Shown here: in pieces, positions 1 to 6,945 of the stretch
Layout of the letters: every line of letters begins with the position of its first letter
Position numbering within the stretch: position 1 is the first letter of the stretch
DNA from: JAKVJE01 sp047722305
GTDB taxonomy: Bacteria > Actinomycetota > Actinomycetes > Actinomycetales > Microbacteriaceae
DNA length: 11,387 bases
Direction: 5' to 3'
NCBI GenBank assembly: GCA_047722305.1
Contig: JBDNYM010000059.1
Span: 1-11,387 of the forward strand
Notes under the pieces: generated by a model
What the model was told of the DNA's origin: nothing
Database searches by the model: none
The model's input: the letters and a program-made list of their open reading frames with translations, nothing else
Translations under genes and position numbers: made by a program

Positions 1-246
1 GCGGAGGTGGAGGGTGGGGTCGTTGCCGGCGAGTTCTTCGGCGACGGCGTCGCGGAGGAGGCCGCGGAGTTCGCGTTCGTCGCGCAGATGGAGGCGTTCG
101 ACTTGGTCGCGCAGCTCTTGGACGAGCCGTTCGGAGGCGTCGGCGCCGAAGTCGGCGAGGATGAGGGCGTCTTCGAGGCCGTCCCAGGTGTTTTCGTCGA
201 TTTCGCGGCTGTGTCCGAACAGCCCTCGCAGCGTCCATCTGGCCAT
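1..246 (-). CDS. ftsY: Signal recognition particle receptor FtsY, N-terminal part (cut by left edge)
   Basis: Only the first 82 codons are in the window; the rest lies beyond the left edge. The translation begins MARWTLRGLFGHSREIDENT and continues with W-D-G-L-E-D-A-L-I-L-A-D-F-G, the conserved start of the four-helix N domain of SRP-type GTPases of the FtsY class. FtsY is the membrane receptor for ribosome-SRP complexes, and its NG domain hydrolyses GTP with Ffh during co-translational targeting. The ATG at 246 overlaps the smc TGA by one base (TGATG), and GAAGGAGG lies 10 nt upstream inside smc, so the start is well supported. The N domain begins almost at residue 1: there is no acidic A domain and no N-terminal membrane segment in this reading frame. 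The GTPase motifs are outside the window. The smc-ftsY order is common in actinobacteria and supports the call. Glutamate codons are 9 GAA to 1 GAG, unlike most genes in the window. Confidence 0.9.
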   Translation of the reverse strand, partial: MARWTLRGLFGHSREIDENTWDGLEDALILADFGADASERLVQELRDQVERLHLRDERELRGLLRDAVAEELAGNDPTLHLR

Positions 247-3200
247 CAGTGCGCCGCCTCCTTCGTTTGGGGTTCTGTGAGTGCCGCGGATTCATCCCGC
301 GGTATCGGTGCTTCTCGTTCGGCGAGGCGCTGCCCGACGACGGTGGAGACGCCGTCGCGGCGCATGGACACCCCGTAGAGGGCGTCGGCGATTTCCATGG
401 TGCGCTTCTGGTGGGTGATGACGATGAGTTGGGAGCCTTCGCGCAGCTGCCCGAAGACGGTCAGCAGGCGTCCGAGGTTGGCGTCGTCGAGGGCGGCTTC
501 GACTTCGTCCATGATGTAGAAGGGGCTGGGCCGGGCGATGAAGATGGCGATGAGGATGGCCAGGGCGGCGAGCGAGCGCTCTCCGCCGGACAGCAGCGAG
601 AGCCGGTCGACCTTCTTGCCGACGGGGCGCAGCTCGATGTCGACGCCGGTGCCGAGCGGGTCGTCGGGATCGCTGAGGCGCAGCGCGCCTTTGCCGCCGG
701 GGAACAGCAGCGGGAGGACGCGGTCGAAGGCGGCGCTGGTGTCGGCGAAGGCGGCCTCGAAGATGCCTTGCATGCGCTGATCGAGTTCGTCGATGAGGCC
801 GAGCAGTTCGCGCTTGGTGGCTTGCAGGTCTTCGACTTGCGCGGACATGGCGGTGTAGCGCTGTTCGAGGGCGGCGAACTGTTCGAGGGCGAGCGGGTTG
901 ACGGCGCCGAGGCGGCGCAGTTCCCGTTCGGCGCGCTGCAGGTCGCGACGCACGTCTTCCGTGGATGGGGCATCGTCGCCATCGGTCTCAGGGCCGTACT
1001 CGCGCAGCAGGTCGGCGACATCGACGGCGAGTTCGGTGCGGGCCCGCTCGATGAGGTTGCCCACGGCGAGTTCGGCCTGTTGGGCGCCGAGCCGGGCCGA
1101 GCTGAGTCGGGCTGTCACGGCGTCGAGGGCGGTCGTGGCGGCGGCGGCGCGCTGGCGGGCCTCGCCGAGGGCGCGGGTTTGGCGCTCCTGCTCGGCCCGG
1201 GCCGCTCCCAGCTGCTCCTGGGCTTCCCCGGTCGCGGCGCTCAGCGAGGCGAGGACGGGCGTGAGAGCGGCGAGGACCTCGCGTGCGGCGGCCAGTCGCT
1301 GCTGCCGCAGCTGTTCGGCGCGGCGGGCCACGTCGCGCGCCTCCTGGATCTGCTGGGCGCGCCGTTGGGCGGCGGTGGTGCGCCGGGCTTCTTCCTGTGC
1401 TTCGTGTTTGGCGGTCTCGTAGGCGATTCGGGCTTCCATTTCCCGGGCGCGGGCGGAGCGGACTTGGTCGGCGAGGGTGTCGCGGTCGATGTCGAGTGGG
1501 AGCGGAGCGGGCTGGGCTTCGTGGGCGGCGAGGGCTTGTGCGGCGGCTGCGGCCGCATCCTGCGCGGTTTTCAGCTCGGCCCTGCGGCGCGCGGTCGCCT
1601 GCTGGAGCCGATCGATCTCGGCCCGAGCGGCAGCCGCCCGGGCAGCGGCCTGAGCGGCGAGCCGCGGCGGCGCGGCCCGGGCCGCGGCCCGGGCTCGCCC
1701 GGCCGCGAGCGCCGCGGGCGCGGCGGCGCGGGCACGGGGCACGGCGGCTTCCGCATCGGGGACGGCCGCGGCGTCCGCCGCCGCCGCACGGGCGGCGCGG
1801 GCGGCTGCGGCCTGGGCCGCCTCCCGGGCGGACGCCAGTTCGACGCGGGACACGGCGGCCTCGCCGGGCGAGACGAGCAGCGCGCCGCGGCGCAGCTCCC
1901 CCGTGGTGGTGACGGCGGTCAGGCCTTCGGGCAGGGGGACGGACGGAAGCGTGTCGACCACGACGACGCGGGCGAGCAGCGGCCGCAGCGCCGGGACGGG
2001 GTCGCAGACGTCCAGCGCCCGCTGATACGGCTGGCCGGCCAGCGCCCGACCGGCCGACGGCTCGGCATCCTTGGGCCCCGCATCCCCGGACTCAGCACCC
2101 GCGGCGGCAGCGGCGACCAGCACCGCGGCCTGGACGCCGGCATCCCGTGCCCCGGCCAGGGCCTGGGCGGCGGCATCCTCGGACGCGACCAGCACCGCGT
2201 CGCCGATCACGCCCAGGGCGGCGGCGATGGCCTTCTCGAATCCGGGCCGGGCGTGCACGGCGGCGGCGACCAGCCCCAGGACGCCGGGGCGGCCGGCGAG
2301 CGCCGCCGGCCCGTGCTCGGCGTCGGATCGTCCGGTCAGCGCGAGATCGAGGGCGGCGGCGCGGGCCTCGGCCGCATGCCGGGCCTGCTCGTGCTCGGCG
2401 CGGGCGGAGCGAACGGCTTCGAGATCGGTGCGCGCCGTCTCGGCGGCCCGGCGCGCCTGGTCGTAGCGGCCGCCGACATCCTCTGCGGAAGCTATGGCGA
2501 CGTCGGGCCGCTCCTCCGCATCGGCGTCGGCCAGCCGGGCCTCGCCCTCCTGCTGCGCCTGCTCGGCGGCGGCGAGCTCCGCAGCGGCTCGTCCTGTTCG
2601 CTCCTGCGCCGTCTCGGCGACGGTCCGCAGCCGGGACGCCTCCAGCTCTCCCCGGCTGATGAGTTCGCTGCGGGCCGCGAGCTGGCGGTCGGCCTCCGCG
2701 AGCCGGGCGGCCAGGCGACCGGTCTCGTCCTGAGCCTGCTTCCAGGTCGATTGGCGCGCCGCCGCAGCCGCCGTGCGGTCGGCGGCGAGAGCCTGCTGGG
2801 CGGCCACGTCCGGGAGCTCGTCCTCGACGACGGGCATCTCCGCCTGGGCGGCGAGCAGAGCGACCTGCTGCCCGGCGAGGTCGCGGAGCGACTCGGCGCG
2901 CTGCTGCGAGCGCTGCAGATCGAAGGCGACCTGCGCCGCCGCCTCGACCGCGTGCGAAGCGGACGCCTCTTCCAACGCCTGCTGGCCCTCGCGGGCCGCC
3001 GCAGCCGCCGCAGCCGCCTCCTGGCGCCGCGCCTCGGCCTGCTCCGCGTCGGCCTGGGCCTGCTGCCGCGCATCCAGCGCCGCAGCGAGATCCAGTGCGA
3101 GCAGCCGGCTGCGCCCATCCCGCACCCGCGCCTGGATCTGCTGGGCGGCCCGGGCGGTCTCGGCCTGCGCACCCAGGGGCTTGAGCTGGCGGCGCAGCTC

Positions 3201-3788
3201 GTTGGAGAGGTCCTTGACCCGCGCCAGGTTGGCCTCCATCGATTCGAGCTTGCGCACCGTGCGCTCCTTGCGGCGGCGGTGCTTGAGGATGCCGGCGGCC
3301 TCCTCGATGAACTCGCGGCGCTCCACGGCGCTGGCCCGCAGCACGTCGTCCAGTCGCCCCTGCCCGACGATGACGTGCATCTCCCGGCCGAGGCCGGTGT
3401 CGCTCAGCAGCTCCTGCACGTCGAGCAGCCGGCAGGTCTGGCCGTTGATGGCGTACTCGGACGCCCCGGAGCGGAACAGCGTGCGGCGGATCGACACCTC
3501 CGTGTAGTCGATGGGCAACGCCCCGTCGGTGTTGTCGATGGTGAGGACGACCTCGGCGCGTCCCAGCGGCGCCCGCTCGGCGGTGCCGGCGAAGATCACA
3601 TCCTCCATGCGCCCGCCGCGGAGGGTCTTGGCGCCCTGCTCGCCCATGACCCAGGCGAGGGCGTCGACGACGTTCGACTTGCCGGAGCCGTTGGGGCCCA
3701 CGATGGCGGTGACTCCCGGCTCGAACTCGAAGGTCGTGGGCGTGGCGAACGATTTGAACCCCTTCAGGGTCAGCGTCTTGACGTACAT
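246..3788 (-). CDS. smc: Chromosome segregation/condensation ATPase Smc
   Basis: A protein of 1180 residues, the usual size for bacterial Smc, which dimerises at its hinge, binds ScpA/ScpB and organises the chromosome by ATP-driven loop extrusion. The start MYVKTLTLKGFKSFA is canonical. Walker A GPNGSGKS is at residues 31-38 and the R-loop region RGGR at about 57-60. The first coiled coil spans about 170-490, the hinge about 495-645 (GRPGVLGLVAAAV onward), and the returning coiled coil about 650-1000. The ABC signature LSGGE is at 1066-1070, Walker B F-Y-I-M-D-E at about 1090-1095, and the D-loop and switch histidine (ITHQ) follow. GAAGGAGG precedes the ATG by only 4 nt. Two oddities: residues 681-723 contain no acidic residue and the stretch 677-708 has five prolines, unusual for a coiled coil; and glutamate codon choice shifts from GAG at the 5' end to GAA at the 3' end. 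Both are treated as findings. No frameshift breaks the frame. It overlaps ftsY by one base. Confidence 0.96.
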   Translation of the reverse strand: MYVKTLTLKGFKSFATPTTFEFEPGVTAIVGPNGSGKSNVVDALAWVMGEQGAKTLRGGRMEDVIFAGTAERAPLGRAEVVLTIDNTDGALPIDYTEVSIRRTLFRSGASEYAINGQTCRLLDVQELLSDTGLGREMHVIVGQGRLDDVLRASAVERREFIEEAAGILKHRRRKERTVRKLESMEANLARVKDLSNELRRQLKPLGAQAETARAAQQIQARVRDGRSRLLALDLAAALDARQQAQADAEQAEARRQEAAAAAAAAREGQQALEEASASHAVEAAAQVAFDLQRSQQRAESLRDLAGQQVALLAAQAEMPVVEDELPDVAAQQALAADRTAAAAARQSTWKQAQDETGRLAARLAEADRQLAARSELISRGELEASRLRTVAETAQERTGRAAAELAAAEQAQQEGEARLADADAEERPDVAIASAEDVGGRYDQARRAAETARTDLEAVRSARAEHEQARHAAEARAAALDLALTGRSDAEHGPAALAGRPGVLGLVAAAVHARPGFEKAIAAALGVIGDAVLVASEDAAAQALAGARDAGVQAAVLVAAAAAGAESGDAGPKDAEPSAGRALAGQPYQRALDVCDPVPALRPLLARVVVVDTLPSVPLPEGLTAVTTTGELRRGALLVSPGEAAVSRVELASAREAAQAAAARAARAAAADAAAVPDAEAAVPRARAAAPAALAAGRARAAARAAPPRLAAQAAARAAAARAEIDRLQQATARRRAELKTAQDAAAAAAQALAAHEAQPAPLPLDIDRDTLADQVRSARAREMEARIAYETAKHEAQEEARRTTAAQRRAQQIQEARDVARRAEQLRQQRLAAAREVLAALTPVLASLSAATGEAQEQLGAARAEQERQTRALGEARQRAAAATTALDAVTARLSSARLGAQQAELAVGNLIERARTELAVDVADLLREYGPETDGDDAPSTEDVRRDLQRAERELRRLGAVNPLALEQFAALEQRYTAMSAQVEDLQATKRELLGLIDELDQRMQGIFEAAFADTSAAFDRVLPLLFPGGKGALRLSDPDDPLGTGVDIELRPVGKKVDRLSLLSGGERSLAALAILIAIFIARPSPFYIMDEVEAALDDANLGRLLTVFGQLREGSQLIVITHQKRTMEIADALYGVSMRRDGVSTVVGQRLAEREAPIPRDESAALTEPQTKEAAH
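257..264 (-). promoter_or_regulatory. Ribosome binding site of ftsY inside the smc 3' end
   Basis: GAAGGAGG on the minus strand lies within the last codons of smc, 10 nt before the ftsY ATG. With the TGATG stop/start overlap this suggests translational coupling of ftsY to smc. The only GAG glutamate codon in the last 110 residues of Smc (K-E-A-A-H end) falls in this motif, as expected if the motif constrains codon choice. Confidence 0.7.
1675..1694. repeat. 20-nt perfect palindrome inside smc
   Basis: GCCCGGGCCGCGGCCCGGGC reads identically on both strands and is composed only of G and C. It sits in the most GC-dense part of smc (about 1660-1760), in codons for the Ala/Arg/Pro stretch of the second coiled coil. 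Such DNA folds strongly and is prone to polymerase and base-calling errors. I do not infer a regulatory role. Confidence 0.7.
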
Positions 3789-3792
3789 CCGG

Positions 3793-3800
3793 CCTCCTTC
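3793..3800 (-). promoter_or_regulatory. Ribosome binding site of smc
   Basis: GAAGGAGG on the minus strand is separated from the smc ATG (3788) by only 4 nt (CCGG). The spacing is short but the motif is strong and fixes the start, which agrees with the canonical Smc N-terminus. Confidence 0.65.
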
Positions 3801-3869
3801 CCCACGCTTCGGGCCGCCACGATCGGGCAGGTCTCTACGCTAGCCGCCCGGGTCAGCGGTCTGGGCCGG

Positions 3870-4520
3870 TCAGGGAGCGGGCGCGGCAAGTGGAGCTGAG
3901 ATCGTGCCGTCATCGGAGGCGAGGACAGGGCCCGTACCCTTGACGACGAGCCTGAATGCTGGATCGTCCATCGCCGACGTGTCGACCTGGGAGATGACGG
4001 CGTTCAGCGAGTCTCTGCCGGCCAGCAGCTGACGTCCTCCGAGTTTGGCTTCGATATCCAGGGTGGGGGCTGCGTCGAGATCATTCGGCGGTACGTCGCC
4101 GCTGAAGAGGGCGGCGAGACTCACCGTCCTCGGTGGCCGATCGAGTTTCTCCCACCACGACATCGTTCGCTGTCGGAGGCGGAGAAAACGCCCCGCTCCC
4201 GGGTGGCGGGTGCTGTCGTCAGCGGGAACCGCCGAGCCGGTGAGGATGAATTGCCCCATTCCCGCCGTCGAGTCGACGGCCCGGCGGACGAGGTTCCACA
4301 GCTCGGGAGCGACCTGCCACTCGTCGAGCAGTCGGGGCGCAGCACCTTCCCGAAGTGAACGTGGGGCCACGGCCAGGACCGCCTGAGCATCGGGGTCATC
4401 GATGAAAACGCCAGATCCCGCAGCGTTGCGCGCGCTCATCTTCTTCCCGGTCGCGCGTGCGCCCTCCAGGACAACGGCCCCGCTCCCCCTGACCGGATAG
4501 CAACAGAGCCCCGATCCCGA
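3870..4520 (-). pseudogene. Remnant of an AAA_14/DUF4143 ATPase gene with internal deletion
   Basis: From ATG 4439 the frame gives 189 residues, but family similarity starts further upstream without any start codon: residues A-V-V-L-E-G-A-R-A-T-G-K-K directly precede that ATG (4440-4478). This is the P-loop of actinobacterial ATP-binding proteins with an AAA_14 domain and a DUF4143 domain, with Lys in place of the final Ser/Thr of GxxxxGK[ST]. The frame is open up to a TGA at 4521-4523. The Walker B region PRLLDEWQVAPELWN (residues 35-49 from ATG 4439) and the motif GQFILTGSAVPADD with TRHPGAGRFLRLR are well kept. At about residue 125 (near 4067) the sequence jumps to the C-terminal EAKLGGRQLL...VDTSAMDDPAF part, which in full-length relatives (about 400 residues) lies roughly 200 residues later. 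So the start, the P-loop Ser/Thr and the central DUF4143 region are lost while the frame stays open. GC is visibly lower than in smc. Most likely a decayed accessory gene; expression of a short protein from 4439 cannot be excluded. Confidence 0.8.
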
Positions 4521-4538
4521 TCACCACAGCGGTGATCG
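4518..4538 (-). terminator. Hairpin just downstream of mutM, terminator-like without U-tract
   Basis: CGATCACC and GGTGATCG form a perfect 8-bp stem around a 5-nt loop (ACAGC), 14 nt past the mutM stop in the direction of transcription. No run of T follows on either strand. Hairpins without U-tracts are often proposed as terminators in actinobacteria, but this stem is AT-containing and modest. It also marks the boundary between mutM and the ATPase remnant, so it may instead belong to the rearrangement. Confidence 0.4.
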
Positions 4539-4552
4539 TTCTGGACGCAGCT

Positions 4553-5473
4553 TCACCGCCGCTGGCAGATCGGGCACCACACGCTGCTGCGGCCCGCGAC
4601 CCGCGAGCGCCGCAGCTCGGCCCCGCACCGGTCGCAGGGCTCGCCGGCGCGGCCGTAGGCGTGCAGCTCGCGCCGGAACCAGCCCGGGGCGCCGTCCGCG
4701 CCGACGAACATCGTGTCGAAGGTGGTGCCGCCGGCGGCGATCGACTCCCGCAGCACGGCCCGGCCCGCGTCCAGCAGCTCGCCCAGGCGGATCGTCGGAA
4801 CGCTCGCCCCCGGGGCAGCCGGGTGCAGCCGCGCCCGCCACAGCGCCTCGTCGGCGTAGATGTTGCCCAGCCCGGAGACGAGGTTCTGGTTGAGCAGCAG
4901 CGCCTTGAGCGGCGAGCGCGACCGACGGTACCGGGCCACCACGGCGTCCTGGTCCAGCCGCGGGTCGAGCAGGTCGCGGGCGATGCCGGACGCGGGGGCG
5001 GCGATCGGGGCGCCGCCAGCCGGGTCGGGCACCAGCTCGCACCACTGCATCCAGCCGAACAGGCGCTGGTCGGCGAAGACGAGCGCCTCCGGTCCGTCCG
5101 GACAGCCCGCCTCCTCTGAGCGGCGCAGGATGAGGCGCACGCGTTCATGCCGCAGCGGGGCGGCGGCGGGGTCGGCGATGAGCAGCCGGCCGCTCATGCC
5201 GAGGTGGATAGCGAGCGCCGTCTCAGCCAACCCAGTCGACTCAGCCGTCTCAGCCGCAGTATCTGCCCCGGCGTCCACCGGCAGCCAGAGGAACTTGCCG
5301 CGCCGTGCCGGGCTCCCCAGCCGGGCGCCCTCCAGCTGCCGGAACCGCTCCGGTCCGCCGGTCTGCCGCCGCAGCGAGCGGGCGTCCATCACCCCGATCT
5401 GCTGGATGACGGCGCCGGTCGCGGCCTTCGCCAGGCCGCGGCGGACGACTTCGACTTCGGCGAGTTCGGGCAC
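4553..5473 (-). CDS. mutM: Formamidopyrimidine-DNA glycosylase (Fpg/MutM)
   Basis: A protein of 306 residues that excises oxidised purines such as 8-oxoguanine and cleaves the abasic site by beta/delta-elimination. It starts from GTG at 5473; no good Shine-Dalgarno is visible, but the start is fixed because the catalytic N-terminal proline must be residue 2 (PELAEVE). P2 and E3 are present. The fifth residue is Ala where PELPEVE is usual. The catalytic lysine is K60 (RRGKFLWL), followed by LAIHLGMSGRL, the helix-two-turn-helix region with LLLNQNLVSGLGNIYADE (about 193-210), and a C-terminal zinc finger with C280, C283, C300 and C303. A roughly 18-residue low-complexity stretch with repeated A-E-T-A units (residues 69-86) lengthens the loop after K60. 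It lies 10 nt after rnc and is probably co-transcribed with it. Confidence 0.95.
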   Translation of the reverse strand: MPELAEVEVVRRGLAKAATGAVIQQIGVMDARSLRRQTGGPERFRQLEGARLGSPARRGKFLWLPVDAGADTAAETAESTGLAETALAIHLGMSGRLLIADPAAAPLRHERVRLILRRSEEAGCPDGPEALVFADQRLFGWMQWCELVPDPAGGAPIAAPASGIARDLLDPRLDQDAVVARYRRSRSPLKALLLNQNLVSGLGNIYADEALWRARLHPAAPGASVPTIRLGELLDAGRAVLRESIAAGGTTFDTMFVGADGAPGWFRRELHAYGRAGEPCDRCGAELRRSRVAGRSSVWCPICQRR

Positions 5474-5483
5474 GCTGGGGAGT

Positions 5484-6203
5484 TCAGGCGCGCAGCGCGT
5501 GCCAGGCCTGCATGGCCGCGCTCATCTCGGCCTGCTTCTTGCTGGGCCCGGTGCCGATGCCGCGGGCGGGGCCGCAGGCGACGGTGGCCCGGTAGACGCG
5601 CCGGTGATCGGGACCGGCGGCCTCGACCTGATAGGCGGGCTCGGAGTAGCCGCGCGACGCGGCCAGTTCGAGCAGGGTGGTCTTGGGGTCCATCTCGGCG
5701 GCGAGGACGGCCACCTCGGGGACGAGCGGCTCGACCAGTCGCAGCACCAGGTCGCGCGTGGCGTCGATCCCCCGGCTGAGGTAGTTGGCCGCGATGAGCG
5801 ACTCCATCATGTCGGCGAGCAGCGAGGCCTTGTGCTGGCCGCCGCTGGACTGCTCGCCTCGGCCGAGGCGCAGCCAGCCGCCGAGGTCGCGGCTCTCGGC
5901 GATGCGGGCCAGCGCGTGCGTGCTGACCAGCGCCGCCCGGCGCCGGGAGAGCTCACCCTCGTCGATCTCGGGGAAGCGGTGCACCAGCATGTCGCTGACG
6001 ATGTAGCCGAGCACCGAGTCGCCGAGAAACTCCAGGCGCTCGTTGGTGGGAATCCCGCCGTGCTCGTAGGCGTACGAGCGGTGGGTCAGGGCCCGGGTCA
6101 GGTACGGTTCGTCGATCTCAGCGCCGAGGACGACGGGGAGATCGGCGGGCGGCCGGGTGGCGTCGGTGGACGCCGCCGCGGCCTGCGGGTCAGGCGTCGG
6201 CAA
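5484..6203 (-). CDS. rnc: Ribonuclease III
   Basis: Double-strand-specific endoribonuclease that processes rRNA precursors and structured mRNAs. With a TTG start at 6203 the protein has 239 residues, the usual length. The signature ERLEFLGDSVLG is at 55-66. Metal-binding acids are E55, E58, D62, D131 and E134 (LLADMMESLIAA). The C-terminal double-stranded RNA-binding domain (about 173-239) ends with GTGPSKKQAEMSAAMQAW. Start choice: between the rpmF stop and the conserved domain there is no ATG, GTG or TTG in frame. The nearest candidate is this TTG, which overlaps the end of rpmF by 14 nt and has AAGGG 8 nt upstream inside rpmF. The frame stays open far upstream through rpmF and DUF177, but that part looks like shadow translation. 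The rpmF overlap suggests translational coupling; mutM follows after 10 nt. Confidence 0.93.
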   Translation of the reverse strand: MPTPDPQAAAASTDATRPPADLPVVLGAEIDEPYLTRALTHRSYAYEHGGIPTNERLEFLGDSVLGYIVSDMLVHRFPEIDEGELSRRRAALVSTHALARIAESRDLGGWLRLGRGEQSSGGQHKASLLADMMESLIAANYLSRGIDATRDLVLRLVEPLVPEVAVLAAEMDPKTTLLELAASRGYSEPAYQVEAAGPDHRRVYRATVACGPARGIGTGPSKKQAEMSAAMQAWHALRA

Positions 6204-6393
6204 CCTTCCGGCCCTTGTACTCCTGGTAGAGGGCGGTGCCGGCCTGGTCCTCGACCACGCGGGCGCGGTGCGGGAGCGAGTAGACGACCTGCCCGTTCTC
6301 AACGGTCTTGACGAGCGCCGGGGCGGTCGCCTTCCACTGGGAGCGGCGCGACCGGGTGTTGCTGCGCGACATTTTGCGCTTCGGAACTGCCAT
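6190..6393 (-). CDS. rpmF: 50S ribosomal protein L32
   Basis: A 67-residue basic protein starting MAVPKRKMSRSNTRSRRSQW, the classic L32 N-terminus, a component of the large ribosomal subunit near the peptidyl-transferase region. There is no cysteine, so it is the zinc-independent form. The C-terminal part (about 30-67) is more divergent than the N-terminus. GAGG with a 7-nt spacer precedes the ATG. It starts 9 nt after DUF177, the near-universal bacterial neighbour of rpmF, and overlaps the proposed rnc start by 14 nt. Confidence 0.95.
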   Translation of the reverse strand: MAVPKRKMSRSNTRSRRSQWKATAPALVKTVENGQVVYSLPHRARVVEDQAGTALYQEYKGRKVADA

Positions 6394-6402
6394 CTTGTGT
6401 CC

Positions 6403-6936
6403 TCATTTCTCGTTTCTGGGGCTGTCGTGCCCGTCGAGGAGATCTGACAGCGCCGCCCACCTCGGGTCGTACCCCGCGGCGTCCGGATCAGCGATCCCCT
6501 CTGCCTCGCACGGCCCTGCCCCATACGCTTCGCAGATCGGGCGGAAGGGAAGGTCGAGCACCACAGCATCTCGAACCGTCTGCTCGAGGTCGATGCCGTC
6601 GTCTTCGACCAACGGCGGTTCGTCCTCTGCCTCCGGTTCGGAAGCATCATTCCGATCATAGTCGAAAAGCTCCCGGAACTCGACTTCCTCGTCCCAGTCG
6701 AACGGTTTCAGGCAACGGGCGCATTCGGCCTCCACCCGGTACGACAGCCGGCCGGACACGAGGATGCCCTCATGCAGCGAATCGAGGCGGGCGTCGATCC
6801 GCAGGTCGCTGCCCTCCGGCACGCGGGCCAGCCCCAGGCCCAGGTCGGCGGGCGCCGGGATCACCGTGTCGAGGTCCTTCGAGACGCCGGGATGGTGGAC
6901 GAGGTCGCGGACGTGGATTCTGGTGTCGTCGGTCAC
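6403..6936 (-). CDS. DUF177/YceD family protein
   Basis: A protein of 177 residues of the DUF177 (YceD) family, encoded next to rpmF in most bacteria; members are linked to 23S rRNA/large-subunit assembly, but the mechanism is not settled. Seen here: the R-I-D-A-R-L-D-S-L-H-E-G-I-L-V-S-G core (47-62), the C-A-R-C pair (C72, C75) followed by L-K-P-F, an acidic loop (about 94-116), L-D-L-P-F-R-P-I-C (127-135) and C143. The usual C-terminal motif has an extra cysteine (C-x-x-D-C-P-G-L-C type), absent here. Two GTG starts are possible, at 6942 and 6936. I chose 6936 because AGGA lies 7 nt upstream of it, whereas that motif abuts the 6942 codon. The dinB TAG stop overlaps this ribosome binding site and ends 9 nt before the start, suggesting coupling. 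Confidence 0.9.
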   Translation of the reverse strand: MTDDTRIHVRDLVHHPGVSKDLDTVIPAPADLGLGLARVPEGSDLRIDARLDSLHEGILVSGRLSYRVEAECARCLKPFDWDEEVEFRELFDYDRNDASEPEAEDEPPLVEDDGIDLEQTVRDAVVLDLPFRPICEAYGAGPCEAEGIADPDAAGYDPRWAALSDLLDGHDSPRNEK

Positions 6937-6945
6937 GCGCACATC

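Noticed and set aside
3789..3869. Promoter for smc (TAGCGT at 3837-3842 on the minus strand)
   Set aside because: The hexamer fits a weak -10, but no -35-like sequence lies 16-18 nt upstream; too common in GC-rich DNA to call.
249..3899. Very long open frame on the plus strand opposite smc
   Set aside because: It is an antisense shadow produced by high GC; its translation is Gly/Arg/Leu-rich without recognisable domains, whereas the minus strand gives a complete Smc.
6204..6659. Upstream extension of the rnc frame through rpmF and part of DUF177
   Set aside because: The extra residues are Arg/Ser/Pro-rich shadow sequence over two well-supported genes; RNase III of normal length starts near 6203.
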